From: Rhizomys pruinosus
Lineage: Eukaryota; Chordata; Mammalia; Rodentia; Spalacidae
Assembly: GCA_009823505.1 (NCBI GenBank)
Contig: VZQC01001595.1
Coordinates: 651,863 to 715,862, forward strand
DNA: 64,000 nucleotides
Direction of reading: 5' to 3'
Part shown: one piece after another, positions 14,116 through 25,910 of the stretch
Layout: each line of letters starts with the position of its first letter
Numbering within the stretch: the stretch's first letter is position 1
The notes under the pieces: model-generated
The model's database searches: none
Seen by the model: only the letters and a program-made list of their open reading frames with translations
What the model was told of the DNA's origin: nothing
Made by a program: the position numbers and the translations under genes

Positions 14116-14328
14116 GGGCTGAAGAGATGGCTCAGTGGTTAAGACCACAGACTGCTCTTGCAGAGGACCTCAGTTTGATTCTCAACACTCAAATGGTTGC
14201 AAACAACCTTCCAAAACTCTAGTTCCAGGGGATCCGGTACCCTCTTCTGACCACCGTAGGCATTGAATGACACATGTATACTTACACACATGCAGGTAAT
14301 ACGCTCATACACATTAAACAAAATTTCC
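14116..14328 (+). mobile_element. B2 SINE, diverged
   Basis: Plus-strand B2: 'ggggctgaagagatggctca' head, 'ccctcttctgaccacc' body. Tail lost or decayed. Confidence 0.9.
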
Positions 14329-14387
14329 CCTCCTCTAGGACTGTATAGTTGGTTAAACATTTGTAATCTTTTTTTCTTCAATTTAGT

Positions 14388-14523
14388 TTGGGTTTTTTTG
14401 AGACAGACTCTCACTGTAGCACTGGACTTGTCTGTGCAGACCAGACTGGCCTCAAACTAACAGAGATCTGCCTGCCTCTGCCTCCTAGGTGCTGGAATTG
14501 AAGTAGTACACCACCATTTCCTG
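14388..14523 (-). mobile_element. B1 SINE, diverged
   Basis: Reverse B1, with 'agatctgcctgcctctgcct' and a degraded 5' end 'accaccatttcctgc'. Confidence 0.88.
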
Positions 14524-14618
14524 CTACACAATTGGAATCTTAATGTCTGTGTCATGGTTAACTTTAGATGCAGGTAGTGAATGTGTTATCTAATCTGTTA
14601 TATTATCTCCTACTATTC

Positions 14619-14818
14619 TGGGTTTTCTTTTCTTTTCTTTCCTTTTCTTTTCTTTTCTTTTTTCTTCTTTTCTTTGTCTTTTTGAGACAGGGTCTCAACT
14701 GTAGCCCTAGCTGGCCTGGAACTCACTATGGAGACCAGGCTGAGCTTGATCTCACAGAAATCCACCTGCCTCTGTCTCTTGGGTTCTAGGATTAAATATG
14801 TACATCACCATGCCTGGC
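14619..14818 (-). mobile_element. B1 SINE with (TTTTC)n tail
   Basis: Reverse B1 whose tail has expanded to a TTTTC-rich microsatellite at 14619-14688. Confidence 0.92.
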
Positions 14819-15461
14819 AGTTTTGTTTTTCCTTCTGAAAGTGGATATATACTTGATTCCTAATGGAAAGCCATAGATTCCAAATGGCTAATCGAGGTTT
14901 GGACAGTTTTTAAGTGTTTTAGATACCTGCAGATATGGATTAATGTCTATTGCCCTGAATTTGAAAGGAAGTATATTTAAAGGAATGACATAATATATAG
15001 AGGTTAATGTTCTTTGTCTGTTGGTCCTAGTTCAAGTACTGATCTGGCAGTCAGGGGTACTTGCATATGGATTTGATGAAGTCCAGCAAGCTCTCTGAGC
15101 TTCATTTTAGGGAAATCTGATGGAATGTGTAGAAGCACTTTGAGGTTTTTACAGTGCTAAGCACTCTGTGATGCACACATGTAATTTGGTAGAATAATGT
15201 CTCGGTAGAGGAACAAAATGCGATAGATTGATTTAGGAGGTAATCATAGCGTTAAGGAACATTAATTCTGCTAGGTTAAATAGCTTTTATTTTTAAAGAG
15301 AGTTAGTCCTTAAGTGATCTCATTTAAATCATACACATTTCACTAGGTTTATCTAATTCAGGGCCTTTTTCTTGGAGTACTCTCTGTATTTGCTCCCTAG
15401 TAAGTTTGATGGCTAGCCAGGGCGGCCTAATGATTTCCCATTCACCTTGCTCTGTTTCCAG
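14819..15461. other. Intron 5 end, no other feature
   Basis: No repeat recognised. It ends in the acceptor 'ctctgtttccag' at 15461. Confidence 0.6.
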
Positions 15462-15556
15462 GGAAACTGCAACTTGTTCTGAAATAACTGCTGACCCAGA
15501 TGCAGTCTATGATGAAAGTACTGATGAAGAGAGTAGAGCCTCTGTGTTGGCTCCAG
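15462..15556 (+). CDS. Xrcc4: Xrcc4 internal exon (human exon 6 equivalent)
   Basis: This 95-base exon encodes the start of the disordered region after the stalk. It reads ETATCSEITADPDAVYDES and then TDEESRASVLAP. The acidic VYDESTDEES is conserved; in human its threonine (Thr233) is phosphorylated by CK2 and then binds the FHA domains of PNKP, APTX and APLF. The acceptor is 'ctctgtttccag' and the donor 'ctccag|gtgaga'. The first G completes an arginine codon from the previous exon, and the exon ends in phase 1. Residues after DEES diverge from human and resemble mouse more. The frame stays open past the donor to a TGA near 15630, so intron retention would add about 24 residues; nothing supports that as a product. 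The next canonical exon (nuclear localisation signal and C-tail) is not found downstream in this window. Confidence 0.95.
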
Positions 15557-15782
15557 GTGAGAAAGTCATACTTTCTTATTATGGGGAATATGGCCCTTGG
15601 GTTCATTACTATAAGAAGAAACCACAATGAAAAATATGATGGATTTTTTTCTATTGAAATTATCCAAGCTTTTTTAGCCTAAACCTTAAAGAATGTAAAT
15701 TAAAATTAATATTTGCTGTAAAATGTAGCAGTTATCAGCACCAAGGCAACCAAGCATACACAGACATACAGACACCCCCCTA

Positions 15783-15783
<1 letters not shown>

Positions 15784-15818
<35 letters not shown>
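15784..15818. repeat. CA microsatellite
   Basis: A nearly perfect (AC)n run, 36 bases before the target site of the chimeric SINE. Confidence 0.95.
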
Positions 15819-15854
15819 GGTGTATATTCTCCCTTACCTAAAAAAGATGCTTAG

Positions 15855-16087
15855 GGGATGGAGAGATGGCTCAGAGGTTAAGAGCACTGACTGCTCTTGC
15901 AGAGGACCAATGTTGGATTCCCAGCACCCACATGGTGGCTAAGAATAGTCTTAGGCCAGGTGTGGTGGCACACACCTTTAATTCCAGCACTCGGGAGGCA
16001 GAGGCAGGCAGATCTCTGTGAGTTCAAGGCCAGCCTGGCCTACATAGTGAGCTTCAGGCCAGCTGGGACTAAAGGAAGACCCTGTCA
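15855..16087 (+). mobile_element. Chimeric B2-B1 SINE
   Basis: About 99 bases of B2 head (15855-15953, ending 'ggctaagaatagtctta') run straight into a complete B1 (15954-16087). One 14-base direct repeat, 'aaaaaagatgctta', flanks the pair (15841-15854 and 16088-16101), and none lies between the halves. The unit therefore inserted as one transcript. The same B2 break point is seen in the copy at 17181-17472. Confidence 0.88.
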
Positions 16088-16101
16088 AAAAAAGATGCTT
16101 A

Positions 16102-16535
16102 AACCTCAAAGATCTATCTTCATGTTAAATATCACCTGCTCAACACTGGTAGGCTTCAGTCCTTGAGATCTTATGCATCTGATGCTACAGGTGGAATACG
16201 GTAAATGTTTTAGATTATCTTGAGGCTGAGGCCTTCTTTCCCTCTTCAGGAAAAGCTTTGCTATGGAGTAAAAAGGAACATACAAGAAGGAAAATAAACA
16301 AGGGCAGTTAACTTTGAAATTTGTGAGCCTTATTCAGTTCTGAGGAGCAAGTTCCCAGCAGGAATTTAATCTTGTGAATTATTTTCCTGGAGCTGTATAG
16401 ATTTCCTATGTGTAGCAGAAGCAGGGAAACTCCAAAGTCATGCAATACTGAAAAAGCCTTTACTTAAACCCAGTATAAAAATTAAATATTTCATTCATTG
16501 TTTAGAAATACATATTTTTAAACGTAATACTTTTG
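16102..16535. other. Intron 6, nothing recognised
   Basis: No supported feature. Confidence 0.5.
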
Positions 16536-18000
16536 TTAATTTTTTGAGAGTTTCATACTTGATTTTTTTTATCACATTCACTCCCTACTCCTCTCCCTAA
16601 CTCCCCATATCTTCTCCTCACACCCCTCCTAACTTTATATCCTCTGTTTTTAACAAACTAGTCCAATTTGTGCTGCCAAATATACTCTTGGATGCTGAGC
16701 CATCCGCTGATGCCTGGTCATCTTGCCTGAGGCCACATACTTGAAGAAAACTGTCTCTCCCCTACCTGCCCTAGGGATCAGTTGTCATTGGCTTCTCAGC
16801 TAAGTGTAGGGAAGACCCTCCCATCCATGCTAGTTTATTGACTGGGCTGATCTTGTGCAGATCTTGTCCAGTCAACCACAGCTTCTGTGAGTTCATGAGT
16901 CAGTGGTTCTGTCATGTCCAAAAGACTGTTTTGTTGTGATTCTTCTTGACTTTTTGCTCTTGATCTTTCTACCTTCTTTTCTGTGATAGTCCCTGGGTCC
17001 TGGGAGTAGGGAATGATGTAGGTGTTGTGTTTGTGACTGTATACACCACATGCATTTTTCTTCTCTGCACTTTGGCCACTTTTGAGTTTCTGTGTTGTTA
17101 GCCATCCTCAGCTGCACAAAGAAACTACTCTGATAAGATTTGGCAGCTGTACTGATCTGTGGATATAGAGCTATTAATTTTTTTAAAAAATTTATTTATT
17201 TTTATATTTTTATTTTTTGGTTGTTTTGTTTTGTTTTTGAGGCAGAGTCTCGCTGTAGCCCCAGCTGGCCTGGAACTAGCCCTGTAGACCAGACTGGCAT
17301 TGAACTCACAGAGATCCACCTACCTCTGCCTCCCCAGTGCTGTGATTAAAGTTATGTGCCACCACATCCAGATTAAAGACGATTCCTAGCTGCCATGTGG
17401 CTGCTGGGAATGGAACCCAGTCTCTGAAAGAGCAGTCGGTGCTCTTAATCACTGAGCCATCTCTCCAGCCCCAGAGCTATGAATTTAGAGGGCACTTTGA
17501 GACTGTGTCTCTTTAGCAAAGTAATAGTAGGTTCAACCCCTGGGGCCTATGAGCTCTACCTGACCATTAGTTCTTATCTAGATTTACAATACTAGGAATA
17601 GGTTTCTGTCTTGTGGAGCGGGCTTTAAATATAACCAGAAAGTGATTGGTTATGCACATATATTCTTGTCACTGGTGCATCCATTAGGCTATCTTGCCCT
17701 ACTGGTCATTATTATTGCTCACATGGCTCATAGGTGAGGAAGACTGTTGACGGCTTTTTCCTAGAAGCCTGCATAGCACCTTCCAGTACTAGCCAGCAGG
17801 GAGGAAGCTTTCTGATCAGTACTGACTTGCTTTCTCCGTGTCCTGTGACCAAATTGTGTGGTTTTCTCAGCAGTAGGGTCTTACCTTCAAGATCTGGTGG
17901 ACAATCAAGAGCAGTGGCAGTACCCTATATTGCTTTGGGGTTCCCCAAGACACCCCTGACCCAATAGCTCAAAGAGGTTTCCCATACCTGGCAATGAATT
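16536..18000 (-). mobile_element. L1 3' UTR / 3' end (Lx-like), split by a SINE
   Basis: Reverse-strand L1 3' sequence: 'aactgtctctcccctacctg', 'tccctgggtcctgggagtag', 'tttggccacttttgagtttc'. It shares wording and order with 45740-46985. The chimeric SINE at 17181-17472 interrupts it at 'agagctat'. Confidence 0.75.
17181..17472 (-). mobile_element. Chimeric B2-B1 SINE, second copy
   Basis: Read on the minus strand, a B2 head (17472 down to about 17372) is followed directly by B1 (about 17371 down to 17237) and an A-rich tail. Flanks 'agagctattaattt' (17167-17180) and 'agagctatgaattt' (17473-17486) form one TSD for the whole unit. The B2 part stops at the same point as in 15855-16087. Confidence 0.88.
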
Positions 18001-18270
18001 TTTTTTAGAAAAATATGTTTAAGTGTTTATTATGTATTAGAAACTTTCTGGACAGTGGATAGCAAACTACAAATATGATATCATTGTGGAGTTCAAATTC
18101 TTTGGGTAGAAACAGATAATGAGATGAGCAAACAATAAAAAGTATCAGTTGCGATAATTGCTCAAAGGAGAAACAGAGCAGCAAAGGATGATAGAAAGGG
18201 CACAATGGCAGTAAAGAAGAAGGTTGTAGTTTATTTTAGGTTCCAACAAAGGCCTGAGTAAGAAGAGAGA

Positions 18271-18495
18271 GTTTTTTTTTTTTTTTTAATTTTCATATGT
18301 GTATGAATGTACTGTCTGCTTGTAGGTTTGTGCACCCATGTTGTGCAATGCTGCAGAGGTCAGAAGAGGGTGTCGGATTCCTCTGGAACTGGAGTTAAAG
18401 ATGGTTCTCAGCCGTCATGTGGGTGGGGGGATCAAACCTGGGCCCTCTGCAAGAACAGTTGGCACTCTTAACCACTAGGACATCTCTCCATCTCG
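18271..18495 (-). mobile_element. B2 SINE, short subtype
   Basis: Reverse B2 with T15 tail. It lacks the duplicated 'ctggaaytggagtt' module found in the long subtype. Confidence 0.93.
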
Positions 18496-20237
18496 AGAAA
18501 AAGTTTTTATTTGTGGTAAGAATATAGTAGGCAGAAAAATCACGCCTACATGCAGGAACCCTAGTGGATTCAATCCATTTCACAAAGGTTTGTCTGTATG
18601 GATAAAGTAGAAAGTAAAAGTTGGGAGAACAGACATGAAGTCAGAGAGATAGTACAGCCACATAACATGTAGCAACTGATAGGCTATTGTAAGAACTTCA
18701 GTTTTTGTTGAGTTATGTTGGGAACTATTGGCCCATATTAAATAGTCAAGAATATAATCTATGACAGGATGAGTCTGGCTTTTTTATTGAGAATAGGCTG
18801 TAGGATGATACTTACAGAAGAAAGTATGGCAGAAAGGAGCTGGTTCAGTGATTGGGTAATTTAGGTGAGTGATGGAGAGGGTAACAAGCACTGACCAAAT
18901 TCTGCCTATGTTTAGAGGCAACAGGACTTCCTAAGTAATCACAGCCAAAGAAGTGAAGGCAGTAAAAGCTGAGAGCAGTCAGTAGGTAAGAGGCAACCAG
19001 GTAAATATGATTACTTGAAGACAAGAGAAGAAAGTATTTGAAGAAATAGACAATAGCCAGCTGAATTGGATGTTGCTAAAGGAGCTACTGAGATGAGGAT
19101 TAAACACACTACTGGAGCCTTGATAGAGCATTTTAAGTTCAATGGTAGGGGGTAAAGCAGAATAGGAGGCTCAAAGGAATTAAGGGAATTGGAAACGAGA
19201 CCATACATATAAGCACCCCTAACTTTTCAGGGAAAGGAAAGACAAGGGGCAGCAGCTGGAGGGAGAAGTAGGGTAGGAAGAACAAATATATTTGTGAGCT
19301 GCTGGACGTTAATGGACAGCTAGTAAGTTAGTTTACCTAGGAGCATGGACATTTATTTCCAGCAATGACAAGAAAAAAGTAGAAAAGAATGCCAAATCCC
19401 CAGAAAGTACGTAAGGGCACACATGAGAGAGGCTGACTCAACTAGGTGATGAGTCTGATCCTAAGAAAATTTTATGTCACACCATCACACAAATATGGTT
19501 TTGAACATGTGAATAATTTTTTCTCATTTGGAAGAAAGGCTTCCTTATTCTTTCCCTATTTAAAAATACAAAGAAATGGAACCTGAACTTTTTCCATTCC
19601 AAGAATTTTTATTAACTACAGTGGACTTTGATTTTGTTCCTAACTCTAAATAAAATATCCTATGAACACATGAAGGAGATGAAAATTATTGAATTACAAG
19701 TACATAATTAAATAAGTATACATGAGAATAGGGTCTTCTGTGTGTTGAATCTGTGTTAAGGAATGATTCAGTATATCATTGTACTATTTAGCAAGCTTTC
19801 TTTTCTAAGTTTCCTCCCTCTTCCTCCTTTATTTCATGTGACACATTGGTACTTCCCAGTTAACTATGTGTTTGACATATCAGTCTCTGGTTGTTTGCCG
19901 TCTTTTTAAAATTTTGCCCTCAGCTTGTTCTTGTAAAGTTTTAATGTCAGGAATTAAAAGCATTTTTATTAGTTTTATTCTTTTTGTTCTACCTTAGTAA
20001 GAAACATCCAGGATGCTGATATTCTGTAACTAGTCAAAACAAATCTTAGATCAGAAGTGCTTGATGTCGAAGTACAAACTAGATTAGTTAGATCTGAGAG
20101 AAACATTGTATGTGTTAGATAACAAAATGATTCTCTTAATTTACCAGTTTCTAAACTGACTTGTCTTATAGAGACTAGAATATACTTGTATTCCCAAGTA
20201 AATATTACCTATTGCTACTTTTTGCTTTTAATAAAAA
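18496..20237. other. Intron 6, nothing recognised
   Basis: About 1.7 kb without a recognised repeat; 18600-19450 is purine-rich. No exon was supported. Confidence 0.45.
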
Positions 20238-20448
20238 TGAATATTTTTATTATTTTATGTATATTTCCTGCATGTGTGTAAGTATACCTGTGTCATCCAA
20301 TGCCTGTGGAGGTCAGAAGAGGGCATCAGATTTCCTGGAACTGGAGTTACAAATGGTGGTTAACCACCATATGGGTGCTGGGAATTGAACTCAGATCCTC
20401 TACAAAAGCACCTAGTACTCTTAAACACTGTGCCATCTCTCCAGCCCC
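20238..20448 (-). mobile_element. B2 SINE, old
   Basis: Reverse B2 with 'gtgccatctctccagcccc' head and a diverged A-rich tail. Confidence 0.9.
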
Positions 20449-20913
20449 TTACCTATTATTTTTAATACAGCTTTTCTCTTTCATTTTTTTCTGTGCTTGA
20501 GGCCAAATTGGGCCATTCTTCTTGAACTTATTCTAGCATCTTAAAGATAGGTTTTTTTCACTATAAGTAAATATATGGATTTTATTTTAGATATTTACTG
20601 TTGTATGTGTGCTTTCCCTATGCTATAAAAAGTAGATGAAAGGTTAGAAATCCATTTAAGTTATGGAATTTCTTAGTAATTTTTATTATGTAAATAAATT
20701 TTTGTTACTGTATACTCAAATCCCCACAGTCCTGATGACTTGTGCACATAATTGCCCTATATCTGGATGATAAAGGATGCTCTGAGGTGATGATCACTTA
20801 GAGTTACCACCATACTTATTCAGGGAGTGCATCTTTTTACCTTGATGCACTTATGCAGAAGTAGAGTCAAGATATTATACTTTGAAAGATATCGATAAAT
20901 AATATATTTGTGT
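20449..20913. other. Intron 6, nothing recognised
   Basis: No supported feature. Confidence 0.5.
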
Positions 20914-21134
20914 CTGGGGCTGGTCCAATGGCTCAGTGGTTAAGAGCACCGGCTGCTCTTACAGAGGACCTGGGTTTGAGTCCCAGTATCCACAAGGAAG
21001 CTAACAACTGTTTCTAACTCCAGTTCCAAGAGAATCTGACACCTTCTTCTAACCTCCATGGCTATTGCATGAAAGGGATGCACTTATATACATGCAGGCA
21101 ATGCAGTCCTACACATAAAGTAAAAATAAAAAGT
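20914..21134 (+). mobile_element. B2 SINE, old
   Basis: Plus-strand B2. 'taatatatttgtg' on both sides (about 20900 and 21135) is the TSD. Confidence 0.92.
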
Positions 21135-21297
21135 AATATATTTGTGAATAAAAACATCAGTTTTCTTGCTTTTACTTCCTCCAAAGTTTTGAATTTTCTA
21201 TGTTTATGGAAATAATAATAGTAGAGGACTAACTCATGATAAATAATCCAATCTGCAAAACCGTATCATACTTGTACAGCATAAAACCTCTTAAAGG

Positions 21298-21378
21298 CCT
21301 GGGGATAGAATTCAGTGGTAGAGTGCTTGCCTAGCATGTGCAAAGCCCTGAGTTGCATCCCCAGAATTGCATAAAATA
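21298..21378 (+). mobile_element. ID SINE
   Basis: ID element: 'attcagtggtagagtgcttg' with the A-box, then 'gttgcatccccag'. The B box is weakened by mutation. Confidence 0.85.
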
Positions 21379-21390
21379 CCACATTTTTCT

Positions 21391-21549
21391 ATTTTTTTTT
21401 TTGTTGTTGTTATGGAGACAGAGCCTCCCTATCACCCCAGATGGCCTGGAATTCCCTATGTAGACCAGATTGGCCTTGAACTCCTAGAGATCTGCCTTCC
21501 TCTGTCTCCCCACTGCTGGGATTAAAGACATTCATCACCACTCCTGGCA
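21391..21549 (-). mobile_element. B1 SINE
   Basis: Reverse B1 with a T/TTG tail. It stands head-to-head with the ID at 21298, so the pair is not a B4. Confidence 0.9.
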
Positions 21550-22205
21550 AAACAAACACATTCTAAAGCACCCATGAAGAGTAGTGACTCTTTCTATAGT
21601 AAGACTTACTTTCTCAATAGCTTGACATCCAGAAATTATGATTAATGGCATTAATGACTTTATTTTTTAAATTGTGACTACATTATAAGTCTTTAGAATT
21701 GGTAGAATTTTTACTTCATTTCAGATTAAGAATATAACAGTGGAGATAGTCATGGTCTTTATTTATGTTACAAGTCTTGCACAGAGAGCTGGGCCTTGTT
21801 CATTTCCCTCTAATTGATATTAGCTTGTCTAGACTTTAAGATTTTCCTAACTATTCTTCACTTCCCTGCCTCAGTGTTTTCTTTAAGAGGAACCTATTGG
21901 TTGTGAAACAACCTTGTAAACAAGAAACTGTTTCTTTATGTCCAACAGCAGGAACATCCTAGTTTAATGTGATGAATAATAGAACCTCACCAAATTATAA
22001 AAAGATCTAAGTGCTATCTTAAAAGAATTGTATAAACTCTAATAAAGTTTTTCAGTGTGTGCAGTTTTAATATTATTTAATAATTATATTGATGCCACAG
22101 TAACAGTAGTTAACTGAGAAAATAAATTTCATTATGTGTGAATACACTAAGAATTTTAGGTAGAACGAAGCATTTCTTGTATTTGTAAAATTTAAAAAGC
22201 ATGCA
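21550..22205. other. Intron 6, nothing recognised
   Basis: No supported feature. Confidence 0.5.
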
Positions 22206-22600
22206 GATGTTTAGTGGGTATGTTGGAAAGTGTCAACTTGACACACCTGGGTTGAGAGAGCCCCAGTTGGAGAATTGCTTCCCTTGGACTGACCTGTGGC
22301 CACGTCTGTGGGGTATTTTCCTGATTGTTGAGTGATGGGGGAGATCCCAGCCCACTGTGGATTGTGCCACCACTTGACAGGGTGTTCTGTATTGTATAAG
22401 AAAGCAGGCTGAGCATGGGCCAGGGGAGCAGTCAGCATTCCTTCCTGGTCTGTGCTTAGGCTCCTGCCTCCAGGTTCTTGCTCTGAGTTCCTACCCTGGG
22501 CTCCCTAAATGATGAACTGTGACCTGGGAGATGTAAGCCAAATAAACTCTTTCATCTCCAAATTGGTATTAGAGTGTTTTATCGTAAGAAACTAGAACAA
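22206..22600 (+). repeat. Dispersed rodent repeat (family of 2800-3290)
   Basis: Begins near 'tgtcaacttgacac' at about 22227 and carries 'aagccaaataaactctttc' (poly-A signal) near 22540. It is the plus-oriented relative of 2800-3290. LTR-like in layout, but I do not assign a name. Confidence 0.7.
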
Positions 22601-23520
22601 TAGGAAATTAGATTTATTTAGTAGATACTGGCTTTCTTATGATTCATTTTGATTGTTTAATTAGCTCCTAATTAGTCATGATATGAGGGATTGTTTTAAA
22701 AATTAGTAATTGTTACTAGATTATTATTCTGTCTTAATTATAATTTTTAATAGAAACTCACATTATTTCTTACCATTACAGAATAGCTTAATCAGGCATA
22801 TTAAAATACCAAATAAGAAAATGATTTTCTACAATGTTTTATCTTTCTTTAAAATCATATTAAAAGTGCACAGATATTAAAAACAAAGAAGCTTTCATTC
22901 CATGTCTCTGCATAATTATTTCCTCAAGATTTAACACGTTAGTTTAATTAATCCTGTTTCTTGACCACAGGAAGGTCACTGTATAACTGCTCTTAGTCAT
23001 TTGGGTTCCTACTTAGTTGGTGGGCTTCCTGAAAGGAAGTGTGGTTATAAAATAGCCTTTTTGAAAATAAATGAATGGCTATGCCAAACAGTTGATGAAT
23101 ACTGGTACAGTTGCTTTAAAAAATAGAACAGAATCCAGAATTTCCAAGTATCAAAGGGCTTGTTGCTTAGAACAGTGAATGTCTACTTACACTGGGGAGA
23201 GCAACATGTACTGCCAAAGAGATTGCTCCGAACCTCCACTTATGCTCTAACATTATCCCATGTGTTTATTTATCATAGACATATTTATTTATGAGTTCTA
23301 AGGGAAAAGCTTTATTTAGCTAGACTTATCACCAACTGAAGAGGCATTTGGGTGTGTTTCTTAGTAATGGTGGGATTTCCTGTAAGTATTGTTGCTAGCT
23401 ATGGCATCATATGCTTCGGGACTCCAGATTTCCTGTAGTCCTAGATCAGCTAATTCAAGTGAGTCATTTTTCCAGAGGCAATAGAGTCCTAGGAAGGTTA
23501 AATACATTATTCTTGGACAT
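22601..23520. other. Intron 6, nothing recognised
   Basis: No supported feature. Confidence 0.5.
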
Positions 23521-23533
23521 ACAGAAGAGACTA

Positions 23534-24095
23534 CTTTTTTTATTGATGCTTTGTGTATTTCATACATCATTTTCCAATTCAGTTCAGGCATATATCCCTT
23601 TCCTTTCCCCCCACCCCACCCCAGCCCATCCCAGATCATGCATTCTGCCGTAACTTTCCTGCATATTTCTGTTTTTTTTCATTTTTTTAAACAATAAGTG
23701 ATAATTTATGAGTACAAGCATCTTTCATGTAAAACCAATTTGCAAGCAGTTGTGCCCAAACCCATGCAGCTCATGGGTCCCACCATCCAGCAGGGGGGGC
23801 TTGTATGTTCAATCAAGTTGATCAAATGAGTGTCCAGACTATATTGCTGTAGTTTCACCATTCACTCCAGTCGCAGCCCTTACATCCTACTGCGCCCCCT
23901 CTTCCGCAGATTGTTCCCTAGGCTTAGAAAAGGGGCACAGGTGGATGAGAAGCAAAACAGTCTACTTTCTCTGGAGCTGTTGTCTTGGTCTCTGGTCAAT
24001 TCTGGCTGTTTCCTTTCATGGGCTGACAGTTTGTCCAGGCATAACCTTTCGATCCTACTAATGAAGCACAAGCAATTAGATATATAGGTATTTAA
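23534..24095 (-). mobile_element. L1 3' end, reverse
   Basis: The 3' terminus at 23534 ('tttttttattgatgctttgt') equals the reverse complement of the L1 ends at 40055 and 48437. The body matches 36650-37040. 'acagaagagacta' lies immediately left (23521-23533) and again at 27259-27271. Confidence 0.82.
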
Positions 24096-24451
24096 ACAGT
24101 ACTAAATGTTATGGTAGGTTACTTTGGTATAGACACAGATGTTTGGATGTTAATCCATGAATTATGTTTTTTTCTGTAAAATATGACAGGGTCTTACTGT
24201 GGCTTATAACATCTCCTAACCATTAGAGGATGTAAGCTTGTGGCATCAGCTGTGGGTTATTCCTCCAAGGAGAGAGCTAATAGCCAATTAGATTTGGGAT
24301 GTACAGGCATATGGCTGCCACTGCTGCACAATATTTCCAGGCAGGTGAGGTGTAGCTGGTGCTGACGGAGGAGTCTTGCTTGACTCAAGGAGACCTATAT
24401 TTGCTTTATTGGTTTAATGTCCTTTGGTAACACTCTGTGGCATTCCAGAGA
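24096..24451. repeat. Unassigned, probably L1-linked
   Basis: 24401-24451 ('tttgctttattggttta...') recurs at 47878-47928, where it is the left edge of an L1 insertion. The rest is not assigned. Confidence 0.45.
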
Positions 24452-25057
24452 CTAATTTAAAAAAAATTCATTGTTATTAAACTCTTTCCAAAATCATACA
24501 TAATTTCTCAATCAAATTTAGAGTCACTTCCCTTTCCATGCCCCCCACCCCACCTGAATTCCTGCACTCTGCCATACATGTCTTGCATCTTTTTCTGAGT
24601 CTTTCCAGAGTTTGTTTATTTGTTTTTCCATTTCTTTTGTTGTTGTTGTTCTCTTCAACTTGTATTTCTTCAATGTATATATATATACATATATACATGA
24701 TTATATACATATATATATATACATACATACACATGTGAATTGGAGGATTTTCTTTTTTTGTTTCCTAAAAGATATCATTTTCCTTAAGAAAATGTTTGAA
24801 GGTTTCTCCTTGGCAAGCCCAAACAACTATCAATCTTGCCCTTGTGCTCCAGACTGGGGTCTTTCCCTCCCATGGTCACCCAAATGAGGTCCAGTAAGCA
24901 CGCATTCTGTCTTGATCTTCCTGTACTGTCCTCCATGATACAGCCTGGGTAGTCCAACAATGGCAGTCTATACTCCGACGATGCTGAAATCCCTGCAGCC
25001 GCTCAGTCTACAAGCTGGATATCTCAGTAGTCCCCATCTGGCTTTGAAGGTTTGGAA
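24452..25057 (-). mobile_element. L1 3' UTR, copy A
   Basis: Parallels 25360-26215 throughout: 'tcttgcatctttttctgag', 'tccttggcaagcccaaacaa', 'gatacagcc'. It contains a TA/CATA microsatellite at 24677-24735. Confidence 0.8.
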
Positions 25058-25359
25058 GATTCTTGGAGAGAAATGAGTCTTCAATCCATATTGGAGGGTT
25101 AAAAAGCTGTGTCTCATGTCTTTGAGGAATGGCAAAAGCAGTGACAGCCACAGAGTAGATGCACTTACCAGTAAGAATTGAAGACAGGCCAAACAACAGT
25201 GTTCTCTCTTTTTCTCTTTCTCTTTTTACTAAGATCTCAGGTTTTATTATATGAAGTATAATTTCTCAGGCCTTACTGATTATTTATTTCTGGTTTTATT
25301 TTCCTTTTGGATGTTTAAGGCTACAGAGTTAGCCCAGATTAACCAAGGTTTTTGTTTTC
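25058..25359. other. Spacer between two L1 3' UTR copies
   Basis: Not matched to either copy. It may be L1 sequence beyond the shared part. Confidence 0.4.
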
Positions 25360-25567
25360 ATTTTTTAATTTATTTTTTATTGTTATTAAACTTTTTCCAT
25401 GCATCATACATCATTTCTCAATCGGATTTAGAGTCACTTCCCTTTCCATGCCTCTGACCCCACCTCAATTCCTGCACTCTGCCATACATGTCTTGCATCT
25501 TTTTCTGAGTTTTTACAGTTTTTTTTCTAGTGCTTTTGTTGTTGTTGTTCTCTCTAACTTGTATTGC

Positions 25568-25612
<45 letters not shown>

Positions 25613-25613
25613 N
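25613..25613. other. Ambiguous base (N)
   Basis: The only N in the window, at the end of the (TA)n(CA)n run. Probably an assembly join or unresolved microsatellite length. Confidence 0.98.
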
Positions 25614-25711
25614 TTTCAAAGCAGAAGCTTATCATTTTGGGGAGAACTTCACTATTTCAGTCGTTTTTTTCCCAGTTCTTTTGTTGTTGTTGTTCTCTCC
25701 AACTTGTATTT

Positions 25712-25752
<41 letters not shown>

Positions 25753-25770
25753 CACCTGAATTGGAGAATT

Positions 25771-25777
25771 CTTTTTT

Positions 25778-25837
<60 letters not shown>

Positions 25838-25910
25838 TCCTTCCTTCCTTCCTTCCTTCCTTCCTTCCTTCCTTCCTTCCTTCCTTCCTTCTTTCTTTCT
25901 TTCTTTCTTT
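25771..25910. repeat. TTTC/TTCC pyrimidine tract
   Basis: (TTTC)n, then (TTCC)n, then (TTTC)n: about 140 bases of nearly pure pyrimidine. Confidence 0.97.

Noticed and set aside
15406..15630. A 74-codon open frame spanning the exon at 15462
   Set aside because: Its ATG lies in intron before the acceptor. The frame is the Xrcc4 exon read through both splice sites, so only 15462-15556 is annotated as coding.
21298..21549. B4 SINE (ID plus B1)
   Set aside because: The ID and B1 are in opposite orientation, so they are separate insertions.
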